From contig JACKAF010000003.1 of assembly GCA_020635235.1 (NCBI GenBank), positions 186,001-250,000 on the forward strand: a stretch of 64,000 nt of DNA. Direction: 5' to 3'. A program made the translations under genes and the position numbers. This document shows, piece by piece, positions 40,719 through 49,613 of this stretch. Numbering within the stretch: position 1 is the first letter of the stretch; each line of letters begins with the position of its first letter. The notes under the pieces were generated by a model. It was given only the letters and a program-made list of their open reading frames with translations. It was not told where the DNA came from and did no database searches. This DNA comes from Pseudobdellovibrionaceae bacterium (lineage in GTDB: Bacteria; Bdellovibrionota; FAC87; UBA2466; JACKAF01).

Positions 40719-41228
40719 CTACTTTGGCAGGGAGTTCGCGATGGCTTCCACCGATTTCCGAATGTCCCCAAGCAGACTGGAAGAGTTGGCGTTTACCTCT
40801 GCCTTGAGGCTGCTGAGCGTTTCCTTCAGGCGCTTTTGTTGGCTTTCAATGAAGTCTTTGGCTTCCATCTTGGCCAGATGAGCACGTACTCGAGCCAGGT
40901 CAACTTTCCCTTCGAGGCCTCCGGCTTCGGCCCGGAATTCGTTGAGAGACTCTGAGAACATTTTTTCAAAGACATCCCAGTTGTCTTTTGCTTCCATGAG
41001 GCCGAGGTGGACTTGGAGCTCCGCTTCGCCCAGGCCGCCTCCAATTTTGTCGACAAAATGCCTGATTTTGCTGATGAGGTTGTTGAGAAATTTTTCGGTC
41101 TTTTGCCAACCTTCTTCCGCTTCTTTCCTGCCCAGGTGGGCCTTGAGTTTCAATTCGTCTCTGAAAGTTTCGAGACGCTCCAGGGCTTCTTCCGCGTGTT
41201 TCTTTAGGGATTGGGTGGTTTCGCTCAT
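40719..41228 (-). CDS. Cytosolic coiled-coil protein with three HLxxxEA repeats
   Basis: A strong GAGGAGGAA precedes the ATG. No signal or membrane segment. Three internal repeats of about 40 residues start with LKAHLGRKEAEEGW, LQVHLGLMEAKDNW and VRAHLAKMEAKDFI, each followed by a helical heptad region. The rest is helical and ends in SLLGDIRKSVEAIANSLPK. Regular helix repeats with conserved His-Leu and Glu-Ala suggest an oligomeric bundle. No family recognised. Confidence 0.7.
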   Translation of the reverse strand: MSETTQSLKKHAEEALERLETFRDELKLKAHLGRKEAEEGWQKTEKFLNNLISKIRHFVDKIGGGLGEAELQVHLGLMEAKDNWDVFEKMFSESLNEFRAEAGGLEGKVDLARVRAHLAKMEAKDFIESQQKRLKETLSSLKAEVNANSSSLLGDIRKSVEAIANSLPK

Positions 41229-41292
41229 TTCTTCCTCCTCAAGATTCTGAGCGCTTTATACCACCTTCTGCGTTGATTACAAAAAAAGTGTC

Positions 41293-42237
41293 CTACCGGG
41301 TTGTGCAAAGAGCGAGGACGCTACCGGGCAAAGGCCACACTTTCTTGGGGTGATTGGTACTTTCTTGTCGAATCAAACGAGAGCCCGTGCCGCTGTGGAT
41401 GGAACGCTCGGCCGTCCAAAGGCCATCGGCATCTGTGGCCATTGCGTCCACAAACCAGTTGATCTCCGCTGAATAGAAGCGCGACGGCTCCACTCCGGGA
41501 CTCAGCTCCTCTAGGTGTGAGTAGACCGGTAACGTGAAAGGGGCGCTTGGGATATCTCGACTCGCAAGCACGCGATCCTCTAAGGAAGCGAGAGCAAATA
41601 GCAGGCCTTTATCGGGCCAGGTGAAAAATTCCTGGATTTTCCCCGTGAAATCCAGGCGGGTAACCACGGGGCTGTAGGCATGGGAGTTTGAAGTCACGCT
41701 AAAGCCGATCCAAAGAAAACCACCAGCCGACAAAATCTGCGGGGCCTTCCACACGTCCCGCCCGTCCACCAAATCGATACTTTTTTCTAGCTCGAGATCC
41801 TGAGTCCGCTGCTCAAGCCACACGCGCCGACTCTCCTGGTAAAGAAGCCAATAAAAGTTCTCGTGGTAGAGACCGCGTACAAGGGCACTTGGACGTTCAA
41901 GTAGTGTTTCAAACAGGACTTCGCCTTTTGGAAGTTGACGCCGTTGCAAGCTGGTTGCGCTCGATACCAGTACCGAATTGTTCTCAACGTCGGAAAGAAG
42001 TTTCCCAGAGAAAGGAACCGTCTTGATGTCAGGGTTGCTAGCATCGACGCTCTCGTTTTTTCCTAACCATACTTTGCAGGAATCTTTTTCGATGGCCCAG
42101 GACGGTGTGACAACGTTTTGTATTTCTAAATCGTCGTTTTCGGTTGTATGGGCCACATAGCCCTCGCCAACAATCCAGGTTTGGGAGTAAGCGCTAAGGC
42201 AAAGTAACGTGTAAAGACAAAATATTGCGTATCGCAT
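41293..42237 (-). CDS. Exported beta-propeller-like hypothetical protein
   Basis: The ATG at 42237 begins a signal peptide (MRYAIFCLYTLLCLSAYSQ). The 295-residue mature part has repeated strand-rich blocks with conserved W/G/D spacing (FLWIGFSV, DADGLWTAERS, ALASLEDRVLASRD), consistent with a propeller but not diagnostic. It lies 41 bases after the DHH-like gene in the same direction and is likely co-transcribed. No family recognised. Confidence 0.6.
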   Translation of the reverse strand: MRYAIFCLYTLLCLSAYSQTWIVGEGYVAHTTENDDLEIQNVVTPSWAIEKDSCKVWLGKNESVDASNPDIKTVPFSGKLLSDVENNSVLVSSATSLQRRQLPKGEVLFETLLERPSALVRGLYHENFYWLLYQESRRVWLEQRTQDLELEKSIDLVDGRDVWKAPQILSAGGFLWIGFSVTSNSHAYSPVVTRLDFTGKIQEFFTWPDKGLLFALASLEDRVLASRDIPSAPFTLPVYSHLEELSPGVEPSRFYSAEINWFVDAMATDADGLWTAERSIHSGTGSRLIRQESTNHPKKVWPLPGSVLALCTTR

Positions 42238-42278
42238 TCTACGGAGCCTAAGAGATAGCCCCAGGACTGACAAGGACG

Positions 42279-44522
42279 CTAGCGTCGCGTTTTAGGACGA
42301 GGGAAGGGAGTGCCGCCCTCGGTCGCAAGAATCTGCCAACAGTGGTCGTGCAATTCCGGTGTCTGGGAAATAGTCTGCCGCGCGATAGCAAGCGCGGCGT
42401 CTTTATCCGCGCGTCCATTCACGCGCAACACCCAGAACATCGGGCCGCGTGGGTCGCCACCGACATACTGTCGGCGGCGCCAACTTCCTTGGCCCTTTTC
42501 AAACTGGGTTTCCAGGCGCTGGACAGCGGGTGCGATTCCGATGAAACTCAATCGGTTGTACCCGATGGCGAGCACGTTCGCGACGTTGGGGTAGCCCACT
42601 AAACCGAAGGGAGTGCCCAAACTCTCGATAGACCCGTCGTATTCCACTTCATAGATGTTTCTCGGGTTGTCTTGAAAAAACGGGCGGTAGTTTTGCAAGA
42701 GATTTGAGACGTCGCGGTTTCCGTAAGCTTCAAGATAGTGCCCCACCTGCTCGGCAGTATAGCCAAAGTCTTTGAAACCATAGGGACCCGATCGATCGCG
42801 GACGGCTGCTAGGTATTCTGAAAGACTCGGGTGGTAGTTATAGAGATGAAAAAACTGCTCTGCTGTGGAAAAGCGGTGCACCCTTTCGCGGTGATGATCC
42901 AGGTGGATGAGCGAATCCAAACCTGTGAAGCGCATGAGGTTCAACGTGCCACGGCTGGTATCCCCAAACTCGCATAGGATAATGCGCTTATAGCCCCCCG
43001 CCTCCGCGTGAAAACGAATGTCATGGGCGTCGTCTTCACTGAGTTCTTCTCCCTGACCGTGAACGCCTCTGTAGACTGATATGTTGAGGTAAGGCCCCAA
43101 ACGTAAGGCTACCTGCTGGATCAGTCGGCCCTCGACATCATTGGGAGACACCACGAGCAGCGTTTTTGGCGCATGGATGTTCACAAAAAACTGAGGGGGA
43201 TCGGCGCTCTCTAGGCGGCTCGGTCCCGGAAACGGGTGCTGATAAACGGGGTGCAATTTGTTTTCGCTCTTTGCGTCCCGGAGCAGAGTTTCAAGCGGAT
43301 CAAACGAGGGGTTCTTCCACCTGCCGAGTACCGCGGCGCGCGCGTCTTCGCGCGCCAAAGCGAGCCCAAGTAAGATTTCCTTTGCTTGGTTGTTCCGAGA
43401 AGCCTTGTCCTCAATCGGTTTAAGATCGGTAATCGATGCTGGGGGAGTCCAGGACGGGGCAGCCACAAAGGGTGTGTCGACGCTCAGCTGGGAGAGGGTT
43501 GCGCCTCCAGTTGTTGCGTAGTCAGGTGTAATCTTGAAGTTTCGAGCGACTCGGTTTCTTAAGTAGGCAGTGAAATCTGTACGAATTGAGTCGATCGTAT
43601 CGTAAAGGTACTTGAAAAGGCGAGCCCGCGTGTGGTGCTCGGGGCGCGCCGAAAAAGCCTGCAGGCGCCAAAAATCTTCCAGATCCTGGAAGTAGTCCCC
43701 AAAAATACGTTCGAGGACGTTGTTTTTTTTCAGGGCTTCGAGCCGCCCAATGAACGCACTTGTGTGCCTTAGAAAATGGGCGACCTGGGAGTCGTTCAGT
43801 TCCCAAAGTTGCGCGGCCGGGTAGTACTGGGTGTGTTTTTCCCGATCCCAAAAATTTTTCTCCAGTGCCAACTGGCTAGTTAAGCGTCCCTGTATAAAGG
43901 GCCCGCGTACATAGGTCACAAGCGGGTGACCATTTACGATATCGACTGAGTAACCGATCGCCCTGAGCGCGTGTACGGCCAAGTACGCTTCCGCAAGTTC
44001 TTCAAGTTGAACCAAGGTGAGCGGAGGCAGGCCGCCGCCCTCGGGTACTTCCATGGGGTTGAGATCCACCCATTCTGGCTGAAGGAAGGCGAGCACCCAC
44101 TCCCCGTTTTCACCAATAGTTCCATATTTCGCGGCGAGATCGGGTTCTGTCGGGTGGTCCTGAACGCCGATTTCCCGCGCTACTGCGGAAACAGGCACCC
44201 CATTTTGCCCACGCTTCACAAAGACCGGGTAGGCCGGAATGTGCGCGACTCCCAGGGCTTCCAGGAATTGGTGGACCGCGAGGTGCTCTGCCACGCGGTT
44301 TGGGGGCGCAAGGTTCAGCACGTAGCGATTACCGAGGGTATCGGCCGCCGCCCAGCGCTCGAAATAAAAGCTAGGGGAAAGCGCATCAACGCAAATGGGC
44401 TCGCCGTCTTCAATGGTAAGGATGTGGAAGCTCCCCTCTTCCAAGTAACGGGAAAGGGAATCCACAGCGAAGGCCGGGACGCACGCAAGCCACAAAAACA
44501 ATGAAAGCCAAAACGACTGCAT
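42279..44522 (-). CDS. Large exported protein with DHH-phosphoesterase-like C-terminal region
   Basis: The ATG at 44522 starts a signal peptide (MQSFWLSLFLWLACVPAFA). The N-terminal 250 residues (RWAAADTLGNRYVLNLAPPN, EHLAVHQFLEALGVAHIPA, then FWDREKHTQYYPA) look like a kinase-type N-lobe arrangement, though no catalytic HRD or DFG is seen. The C-terminal roughly 270 residues carry blocks in DHH order: LLVVSPNDVEGRLIQQVALR, RIILCEFGDTSRG and SLIHLDHHRERV, and later YVGGDPRG as in DHHA1. The DHH motif is intact but the first acidic motif is altered. Export of a DHH-like protein is unusual; function unknown. Confidence 0.55.
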   Translation of the reverse strand: MQSFWLSLFLWLACVPAFAVDSLSRYLEEGSFHILTIEDGEPICVDALSPSFYFERWAAADTLGNRYVLNLAPPNRVAEHLAVHQFLEALGVAHIPAYPVFVKRGQNGVPVSAVAREIGVQDHPTEPDLAAKYGTIGENGEWVLAFLQPEWVDLNPMEVPEGGGLPPLTLVQLEELAEAYLAVHALRAIGYSVDIVNGHPLVTYVRGPFIQGRLTSQLALEKNFWDREKHTQYYPAAQLWELNDSQVAHFLRHTSAFIGRLEALKKNNVLERIFGDYFQDLEDFWRLQAFSARPEHHTRARLFKYLYDTIDSIRTDFTAYLRNRVARNFKITPDYATTGGATLSQLSVDTPFVAAPSWTPPASITDLKPIEDKASRNNQAKEILLGLALAREDARAAVLGRWKNPSFDPLETLLRDAKSENKLHPVYQHPFPGPSRLESADPPQFFVNIHAPKTLLVVSPNDVEGRLIQQVALRLGPYLNISVYRGVHGQGEELSEDDAHDIRFHAEAGGYKRIILCEFGDTSRGTLNLMRFTGLDSLIHLDHHRERVHRFSTAEQFFHLYNYHPSLSEYLAAVRDRSGPYGFKDFGYTAEQVGHYLEAYGNRDVSNLLQNYRPFFQDNPRNIYEVEYDGSIESLGTPFGLVGYPNVANVLAIGYNRLSFIGIAPAVQRLETQFEKGQGSWRRRQYVGGDPRGPMFWVLRVNGRADKDAALAIARQTISQTPELHDHCWQILATEGGTPFPRPKTRR

Positions 44523-44676
44523 AATAAGGTTCGATGGACGCAAAAGGGTAGTAATAGGCAAGCTGGCGTTTTCAATCAATAGAAGAATATGAAACCAAAT
44601 AATTTCATGGGCTTAATTGTTGCCCGCACAAGCCTCTGATGGCGCATTCCACGAGATTGTGCTACATCCCTGCACC

Positions 44677-45168
44677 ATGCGGCTCGGCCTAGTTGCCATT
44701 TTGTTTTCGGTTTCCCTCGTTGGCGCCCCCGGGGATGCGCGCCTCACACTCCCACGCGGTTTGAACTTTGTTCGCTATTGCTCCGCGATGTTTGGCGAAG
44801 CGCCTTATGTCGTGAAACTCGGCGATCCCAGACTGACGCCTTTTCTCGGGTATTATGACAACGTCGATGCAGGGGATTTGGAAGCGATCATGGCGCTCTT
44901 TTCGGATGATGCTATTTACGCTCGCAATGAGAACCAGTTCCTTGGTATTGGCGCGGTACGCGGGTTTTTTGTCGAACGCCTTAGTCGTCTCAAAGGCAAA
45001 CACACGCTGCTCGGCGCCTCGATTAAGGGCAATCAGTATTTTTTCTACGGAACGTTCAAAGGCACGAATTTCGGCGAGCCCACCGAGGTGGATTTTCTCG
45101 ACTACTGGGTATTGGACCGCGAAGGCAAAGTGTATTACCGCCAGTCCTGGACGAGTAAGGCGGTTTGA
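44677..45168 (+). CDS. Exported SnoaL/NTF2-like protein
   Basis: The ATG at 44677 starts a signal peptide (MRLGLVAILFSVSLVGAPG); the frame opens at 44617 but the earlier residues do not fit a signal. The mature domain (YYDNVDAGDLEAIMALFSDD, FLGIGAVRGFFVE, FYGTFKGTNFG, VDFLDYWVLDREGKVYY) is the NTF2-like fold with a cone-shaped pocket, as in SnoaL or ketosteroid-isomerase relatives. It could bind a small hydrophobic ligand. No catalytic residues are identifiable. Confidence 0.75.
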   Translation: MRLGLVAILFSVSLVGAPGDARLTLPRGLNFVRYCSAMFGEAPYVVKLGDPRLTPFLGYYDNVDAGDLEAIMALFSDDAIYARNENQFLGIGAVRGFFVERLSRLKGKHTLLGASIKGNQYFFYGTFKGTNFGEPTEVDFLDYWVLDREGKVYYRQSWTSKAV

Positions 45169-45213
45169 CGCCGGGGATGGCGAATTTGTTCCAAAACTGT
45201 TATTGGGTGCAAC

Positions 45214-45864
45214 ATGAAGTGTCCTGAATGTTGGAAGCCAAAGAACCTGTGCCTCTGTGAAGACCTCGACCCCGTGGCGTCGCGTTTGCGGGTTCTCGTA
45301 TTGCAGCATCCCCAGGAGGCCCGCAACCCGCGGAGTACTGCTCGCTTGGTATCTCTCGTTCTGCCGAATGCGGTCCATCGGGTTGGACTCTCGTGGAAGT
45401 CGCTCGCGACAGCTCTGGGAGCAGTTGCCACCCCCTCCGAGTGGGGGATCTTGTATGTCGGTCAAGCCAAAGAAGCAGAGCGCCTCCCGAAGAATGAATC
45501 AGTACATGTGCTTTCAAAAAAGAAGCGCTTGAGGGATCTCAAGGGTATTGTGGTTCTCGACGGGAACTGGAAACAATCGAAAACATTGTGGTGGCGAAAT
45601 CCTTGGATGTTACGTTTGCACCGCATGATCCTTACGCTTCCGGAAAAAAAATCTCGCTTTGTTTCGCGCCAGCCCAGAAAGAGTTGCATCTGTACGCTCG
45701 AGGCGGTTTCAGAGATTCTTAAGGCTTACGGCGACAAACCGGCCACTTTTGGGGAATTGGATAAGACCTTCGATCTTTTTGTGGAGCGCCTCCAGGCGCC
45801 GCGCGGTGTACCCGTTGCGATCCCTGCTAGTCCGCTGACAGAAGCTCCGCGTGAATCTGTTTAA
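45214..45864 (+). CDS. tapT: DTW-domain tRNA-uridine aminocarboxypropyltransferase
   Basis: The N-terminal Zn-ribbon-like segment MKCPECWKPKNLCLCED is followed by LRVLVLQHPQEARNPRSTAR, the DTW family block LDGNWKQSKTLWWRNPWM, and QPRKSCICTLEAVSEIL. DTW/TapT enzymes transfer a 3-amino-3-carboxypropyl group from SAM to uridine in tRNA (acp3U). The consensus DGTW is DGNW here. The 3' end overlaps the convergent SDR gene by 38 bases. Confidence 0.87.
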   Translation: MKCPECWKPKNLCLCEDLDPVASRLRVLVLQHPQEARNPRSTARLVSLVLPNAVHRVGLSWKSLATALGAVATPSEWGILYVGQAKEAERLPKNESVHVLSKKKRLRDLKGIVVLDGNWKQSKTLWWRNPWMLRLHRMILTLPEKKSRFVSRQPRKSCICTLEAVSEILKAYGDKPATFGELDKTFDLFVERLQAPRGVPVAIPASPLTEAPRESV

Positions 45865-46705
45865 GCAGTTCGGGAAGCCAAACTTTGGAATTTGAAAATC
45901 GATAACCCAGTTTTCTTGCCTTTTCCGTAATCATGAAAATATCCGAGGGCACCCCATATGGAGAGTGGTTGTCGGCGCTCTTTTCTATGGCAAGTACTGG
46001 GAGCTTGCCCGTAAGGTCTCCGATATAGTCCATCATCTCGTTAAGAGCGATAAGTCCGTCTGCCGCCGCGTTCAGTAAACCCGATTCGTGAATCTCCGTT
46101 CCGGCCCACAAAAGAAAGTCTGCCGCTTCGTCGGACTGAATGAGGCAGATGCGGGCGTTGGGAACGGGAAAATATATGGGAAGTCCCTTTAGCGTGCGTT
46201 CCACATGAAAATGCAATCGGCGAGTGTAATCATCCATCCCTACGACAAATGGGATTCGCACAGAAACTGCCGGCAACTTCGATTGTTGAAACAGGTAGGC
46301 TTCCGCCTGCCTCTTCCCTTCGGCGTACTCAAAGGTGCTTCCGATTGAAAGCGCGTGAAGCTTCGGGTTGAAACTGTCCTCGTTCCGAGCGGGGCCTTTG
46401 GGAAAAACTGACATGGAGGAGGTGAAGACGTACCGGCCAGTCCGATCTTTGAGAAGCGCATCGGCAGCGGCAGCTTCACTGGAGTTAAAACAAATCTGAT
46501 CAAACACCACATCCCATTCGGTGTTACCAAGTGCGTTTTTCAGTGCCTGTGGATCCGAACGATCGGCTTTTAATGCTTTTGCACCTTTCGGGATGTTCCC
46601 GGATTGTCCCCGCGTGACAACACTTACGTCGTGCCCGGCCCTGAGAGCTTTTTCGACCAAGAGTTTTCCAAAGAAACGGCTGCCGCCTAATACAAGAAGC
46701 TTCAT
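45827..46705 (-). CDS. NAD-dependent epimerase/SDR
   Basis: The glycine motif LGGSRFFGKLLVEKALRAG and VVTRGQSGNIPKG lead a Rossmann domain; YVFTSSMSVFPKG and EYAEGKRQAEAYL provide the active-site Ser and Lys-like residues of the atypical SDR. No normal YxxxK is present (EYAEGKRQ keeps Tyr and Lys with spacing of YxxxK). Length of 292 residues is usual. It resembles the chloroplast-stem-loop-binding/SDR-a group used as reductases or RNA-binding proteins. The substrate is unknown. Confidence 0.75.
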   Translation of the reverse strand: MKLLVLGGSRFFGKLLVEKALRAGHDVSVVTRGQSGNIPKGAKALKADRSDPQALKNALGNTEWDVVFDQICFNSSEAAAADALLKDRTGRYVFTSSMSVFPKGPARNEDSFNPKLHALSIGSTFEYAEGKRQAEAYLFQQSKLPAVSVRIPFVVGMDDYTRRLHFHVERTLKGLPIYFPVPNARICLIQSDEAADFLLWAGTEIHESGLLNAAADGLIALNEMMDYIGDLTGKLPVLAIEKSADNHSPYGVPSDIFMITEKARKLGYRFSNSKVWLPELLKQIHAELLSAD

Positions 46706-46737
46706 AAGGATGGTTTATCGCAATTCGCCCGCTTCGG

Positions 46738-48159
46738 CTAGGGCACGAACGGGCCGCGGAGAATTCGCAGCACCAACAAAACAACCACACCCATGGCCAG
46801 ATTCATCCACCAACCGAGGCGCATCATGCGGCGCATATCTACTTTCCCGGTACCGTAGACAATCGCGTTGGGTGGCGTGGCGACGGGCATCATGAATGCG
46901 AGGCTACAGGAAAAGGCTACCGAGAGTACCGCAAAAGAGGCGTTGGCACCAAAGGCATTGCTGGCGGATAACGCCAGGGGAACTAGTAAATTTGCGGAAG
47001 CCGTGTTGGACGCCACTTCGGTAAAAAAAATGGTGAAGTAGGTAAGTGCGATCAAAAAAATGGTGGCGCCTGCTGGGCCAACATTGCGAATGAGAAACTC
47101 TCCCAGTATTGCGGCAAGGCCGGTATGAAATAACTGAGTGCCCAAACTGAGTCCGCCGCCAAAAAGAATCAAAGCGCCCCAATCAATCTGGGTGGCCTCT
47201 TTCCAGGAAAGTAGCTGTCCGTTTTTACCGGGAAGAATAAAGAGCAAGCTTGCTGCCAGCATGGCAGCGACGCTCTCCGGAATGTTCTTATCGAGCCAAC
47301 TTGGGAAAGGGTGCGTGTTTCCAAGGAGCACGCCCAGAATTCCCGGTCCAACCCACAATACGAATACGACGCCTACGGCGAAGAGAGTCAGCCATTCTTC
47401 TTTTTTGGTCGGCCCGAGTTCCTTAAAGAGAGAGTGTATTTTCTCTCCAAATGGAGTGCTCGGACACTGACGTAACTCCCGCGCGGTAAAGTAGGACAGC
47501 ACAACCAGTCCAGCAATGAGCATCGGGACACCTATCTCCATCCACTCCAAAAAACCGATGTCGATGTTTTTTTGCTCATTCAAAATCCCTAGTGCGATCG
47601 CATTGGGTGGCGACCCTACCGGGGTTCCGAGTCCCCCAAGACTGCACGCGTAAGCGATGCCTATCAGGACTACTTCTTGGGCTCGCGGAGACTCGGGGTA
47701 AAGCGAAGCGAGTACGCCTAAGGCAATCGGAAGCATGAGTGCCGTGGTAGCGGTGTTACTGATCCACATGCTTAAAAAAGCGCCGACTGCAAACAAGGTA
47801 ATGACCGCCGAGAGTGCGCTGCCACTTCCCCATTTGCGCGTGAGAACAAAGAGTGCCAAACGTCGATCCAAACCGTGTACTTGCATCGCGCGGGCGATCA
47901 AAAAGCCTCCCACGAAAAGGAAGATTACCGGGTTTGCGAACGGGGCAAAGGCCTCCTTTGCATCGCATATACCAAAAGCAACGAGGAGAGCGGCTCCAAG
48001 AAGAGCGGTTGCCGAAAGGGGGATAGCTTCCGATAGCCACCACACGATCACCCAAAGCATCAAGGCAGCCATCCGGTGCGCTTCAACAGGAATGCCCCAC
48101 GAGATGTTTAAACAGGCTAGTGCACTGAGCGGTCCCAGTATGAGCGGCAAGATTCGCAT
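46738..48159 (-). CDS. DASS/SLC13-family sodium-coupled anion transporter
   Basis: The 473-residue permease has the SLC13 features: SEAIPLSATALLG, FVGGFLIARAMQVHGLDRR, SNTATTALMLPIALGVLAS, GLGTPVGSPPNAIALG with the SNT and GTPxGSPPN motifs, and a second half with FTEVASNTASANLLVPLAL and MPVATPPNAIVYG. These motifs bind Na+ and a dicarboxylate, sulfate or related anion. The gene is alone on the minus strand. Confidence 0.93.
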   Translation of the reverse strand: MRILPLILGPLSALACLNISWGIPVEAHRMAALMLWVIVWWLSEAIPLSATALLGAALLVAFGICDAKEAFAPFANPVIFLFVGGFLIARAMQVHGLDRRLALFVLTRKWGSGSALSAVITLFAVGAFLSMWISNTATTALMLPIALGVLASLYPESPRAQEVVLIGIAYACSLGGLGTPVGSPPNAIALGILNEQKNIDIGFLEWMEIGVPMLIAGLVVLSYFTARELRQCPSTPFGEKIHSLFKELGPTKKEEWLTLFAVGVVFVLWVGPGILGVLLGNTHPFPSWLDKNIPESVAAMLAASLLFILPGKNGQLLSWKEATQIDWGALILFGGGLSLGTQLFHTGLAAILGEFLIRNVGPAGATIFLIALTYFTIFFTEVASNTASANLLVPLALSASNAFGANASFAVLSVAFSCSLAFMMPVATPPNAIVYGTGKVDMRRMMRLGWWMNLAMGVVVLLVLRILRGPFVP

Positions 48160-48208
48160 GGCAAATGTATGCCATGCTTAGGCGTCGTTTTCAAAGTGGG
48201 GGCGACAA

Positions 48209-48610
48209 TCAGCCGCGACGATTTGCCTCCACTTGGCGGAGGATTTTGCGAGCGAGATCATCCGGTGTTCCCATCACCGTACGGTGAAGACCGTCGGAGA
48301 CGACAGATGCCTCGATTTGGACGTGCGTGGTTCCGTCCGCGTTCTGGTAAAGCTGCCCCGTTGCGGTCCCCAGTAGGCCGTTCCCCGCGCTGAAGAAGAC
48401 TCGCCCAGTTTCGCTGACGCCTCCAGAAACCAAAAAAGACTTGAGGCACAGCGGTCCCGGGATCCGCATCAACCCCGCTGCTCCCAGTTGGTTCATGGCC
48501 CGACGGACCTCATCCGGGGAGGCATCCACATCAAAACTGTCGTTCACCGCAAGTGCCCCAATGCAGGTAAAGAGCAAGACTAGGGCAAAGATTGTGGGCA
48601 GACGGCTCAT
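48209..48610 (-). CDS. Small exported hypothetical protein
   Basis: The protein has a signal peptide (MSRLPTIFALVLLFTCIGALA), and the mature about 110 residues are mixed alpha/beta: DVDASPDEVRRAMNQLGAAG, LMRIPGPLCLKS and HVQIEASVVSDGLHRT. The pattern of a DASPDEV N-terminal helix followed by strands resembles a helix-grip or lipid-binding fold, but no family can be named. It is transcribed divergently from the exported cluster at 48.9 kb. Confidence 0.6.
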   Translation of the reverse strand: MSRLPTIFALVLLFTCIGALAVNDSFDVDASPDEVRRAMNQLGAAGLMRIPGPLCLKSFLVSGGVSETGRVFFSAGNGLLGTATGQLYQNADGTTHVQIEASVVSDGLHRTVMGTPDDLARKILRQVEANRRG

Positions 48611-48931
48611 GCGGGGATACTTGCCCGATTCCGCTACTTTTGTCCAGTTCGTGTGGCTCGTGAAGCCTCGAGGACGTAAGAGATACCATCGAGACTGAAC
48701 TGCACGACACTTTGGAAAAGCGGCGGGCTGTGCACCGCTTCAGATAGCCGGTCCGCATTCTTTCAGAATACCCACCTCTCTTCATTCGAAGTGTTTCGCT
48801 TTACACGGGAACACAAACTGTCACAAAAACACCCCGCAGTTGGTGACGCTTGCAAGCGCAGCCCTCCAAAATCACAGGCGTTTTGGCACATCGATTGCTA
48901 GATCTGCACTGGGTGCGTAAGCGGTGGAGGG
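48611..48931. other. Divergent intergenic region with perfect palindrome
   Basis: The 321 bases between divergent exported-protein genes contain no gene that I can support. A perfect 12-bp palindrome CGCTTGCAAGCG (48847-48858) lies 73 bases before the plus-strand start and could be an operator. A GGAGGG sequence abuts the ATG at 48932. Confidence 0.4.
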
Positions 48932-49612
48932 ATGGAGAGTGGTTTGAGAGCGCAGCAGCCTTCAGTGCTTTGGGCGGTAGTACTGGCATCATTCATTTTG
49001 TATTCCGTGCCTTCCTTCGCCCCGCCGGATCCCGAAGCCCAGCTCAAAGTTTCTGTTTGCCGAAGGGCCTTAAAAACTATCGGGCTCGGAGCCTTGACGG
49101 CACTCGCCGGACTGACCGCGACCACTTTAGTTGGGGAGCCAGTATTGAATTACTTGGGTCTCAAACCTTCGCAGGAGCAGCGCATTGCTGAGGGCGTGAA
49201 CGCGGCCTTGGATGAGCGCGAACGCGAGGACAAAGAGCTTAGAGAAATCCTTCCGGCCAGTGGGGAACCCGGAAACGCAACCCCAGAGATGATTGCCGAC
49301 GCCAAACTTGCTTTGCAAATCGCACGTGCGCAGATGGACAACCCTGGCACTTCACCAGAGAGCGTTCTTGCCAAGACAATCACAGATGAACAGCTCCCGC
49401 TACTTTACGCCAAGCTTAAGAGTGACTTGGGTAAGGAGCCCTCAGATCCAGTTTCGCAAATTCTAGCCAATGCCTTGACCCAAAAAGTGGAAGAAGTAAT
49501 CGCGAATGGGGATCTTGCCACAGCGGACAAGACCAAGATCCGCGAGGCCATCACAGTAATCCGGATGTGGTGGGAAGGCGAAGTCCGAAAAGAAAGGCTA
49601 CTGGGTAGATAG
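48932..49612 (+). CDS. Exported or membrane-anchored helical protein
   Basis: First gene of a four-gene unit (48932-51657). A hydrophobic segment (LWAVVLASFILYSVPSFA) may be a signal peptide or anchor; a second hydrophobic segment (TIGLGALTALAGLTATTLV) follows. The rest is helical, rich in Glu, Ala and Lys (AEGVNAALDEREREDKELRE and ALTQKVEEVIANGD), probably periplasmic. GGAGGG touches the ATG with no spacing, an odd Shine-Dalgarno placement. No family recognised. Confidence 0.65.
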   Translation: MESGLRAQQPSVLWAVVLASFILYSVPSFAPPDPEAQLKVSVCRRALKTIGLGALTALAGLTATTLVGEPVLNYLGLKPSQEQRIAEGVNAALDEREREDKELREILPASGEPGNATPEMIADAKLALQIARAQMDNPGTSPESVLAKTITDEQLPLLYAKLKSDLGKEPSDPVSQILANALTQKVEEVIANGDLATADKTKIREAITVIRMWWEGEVRKERLLGR

Positions 49613-49613
49613 C

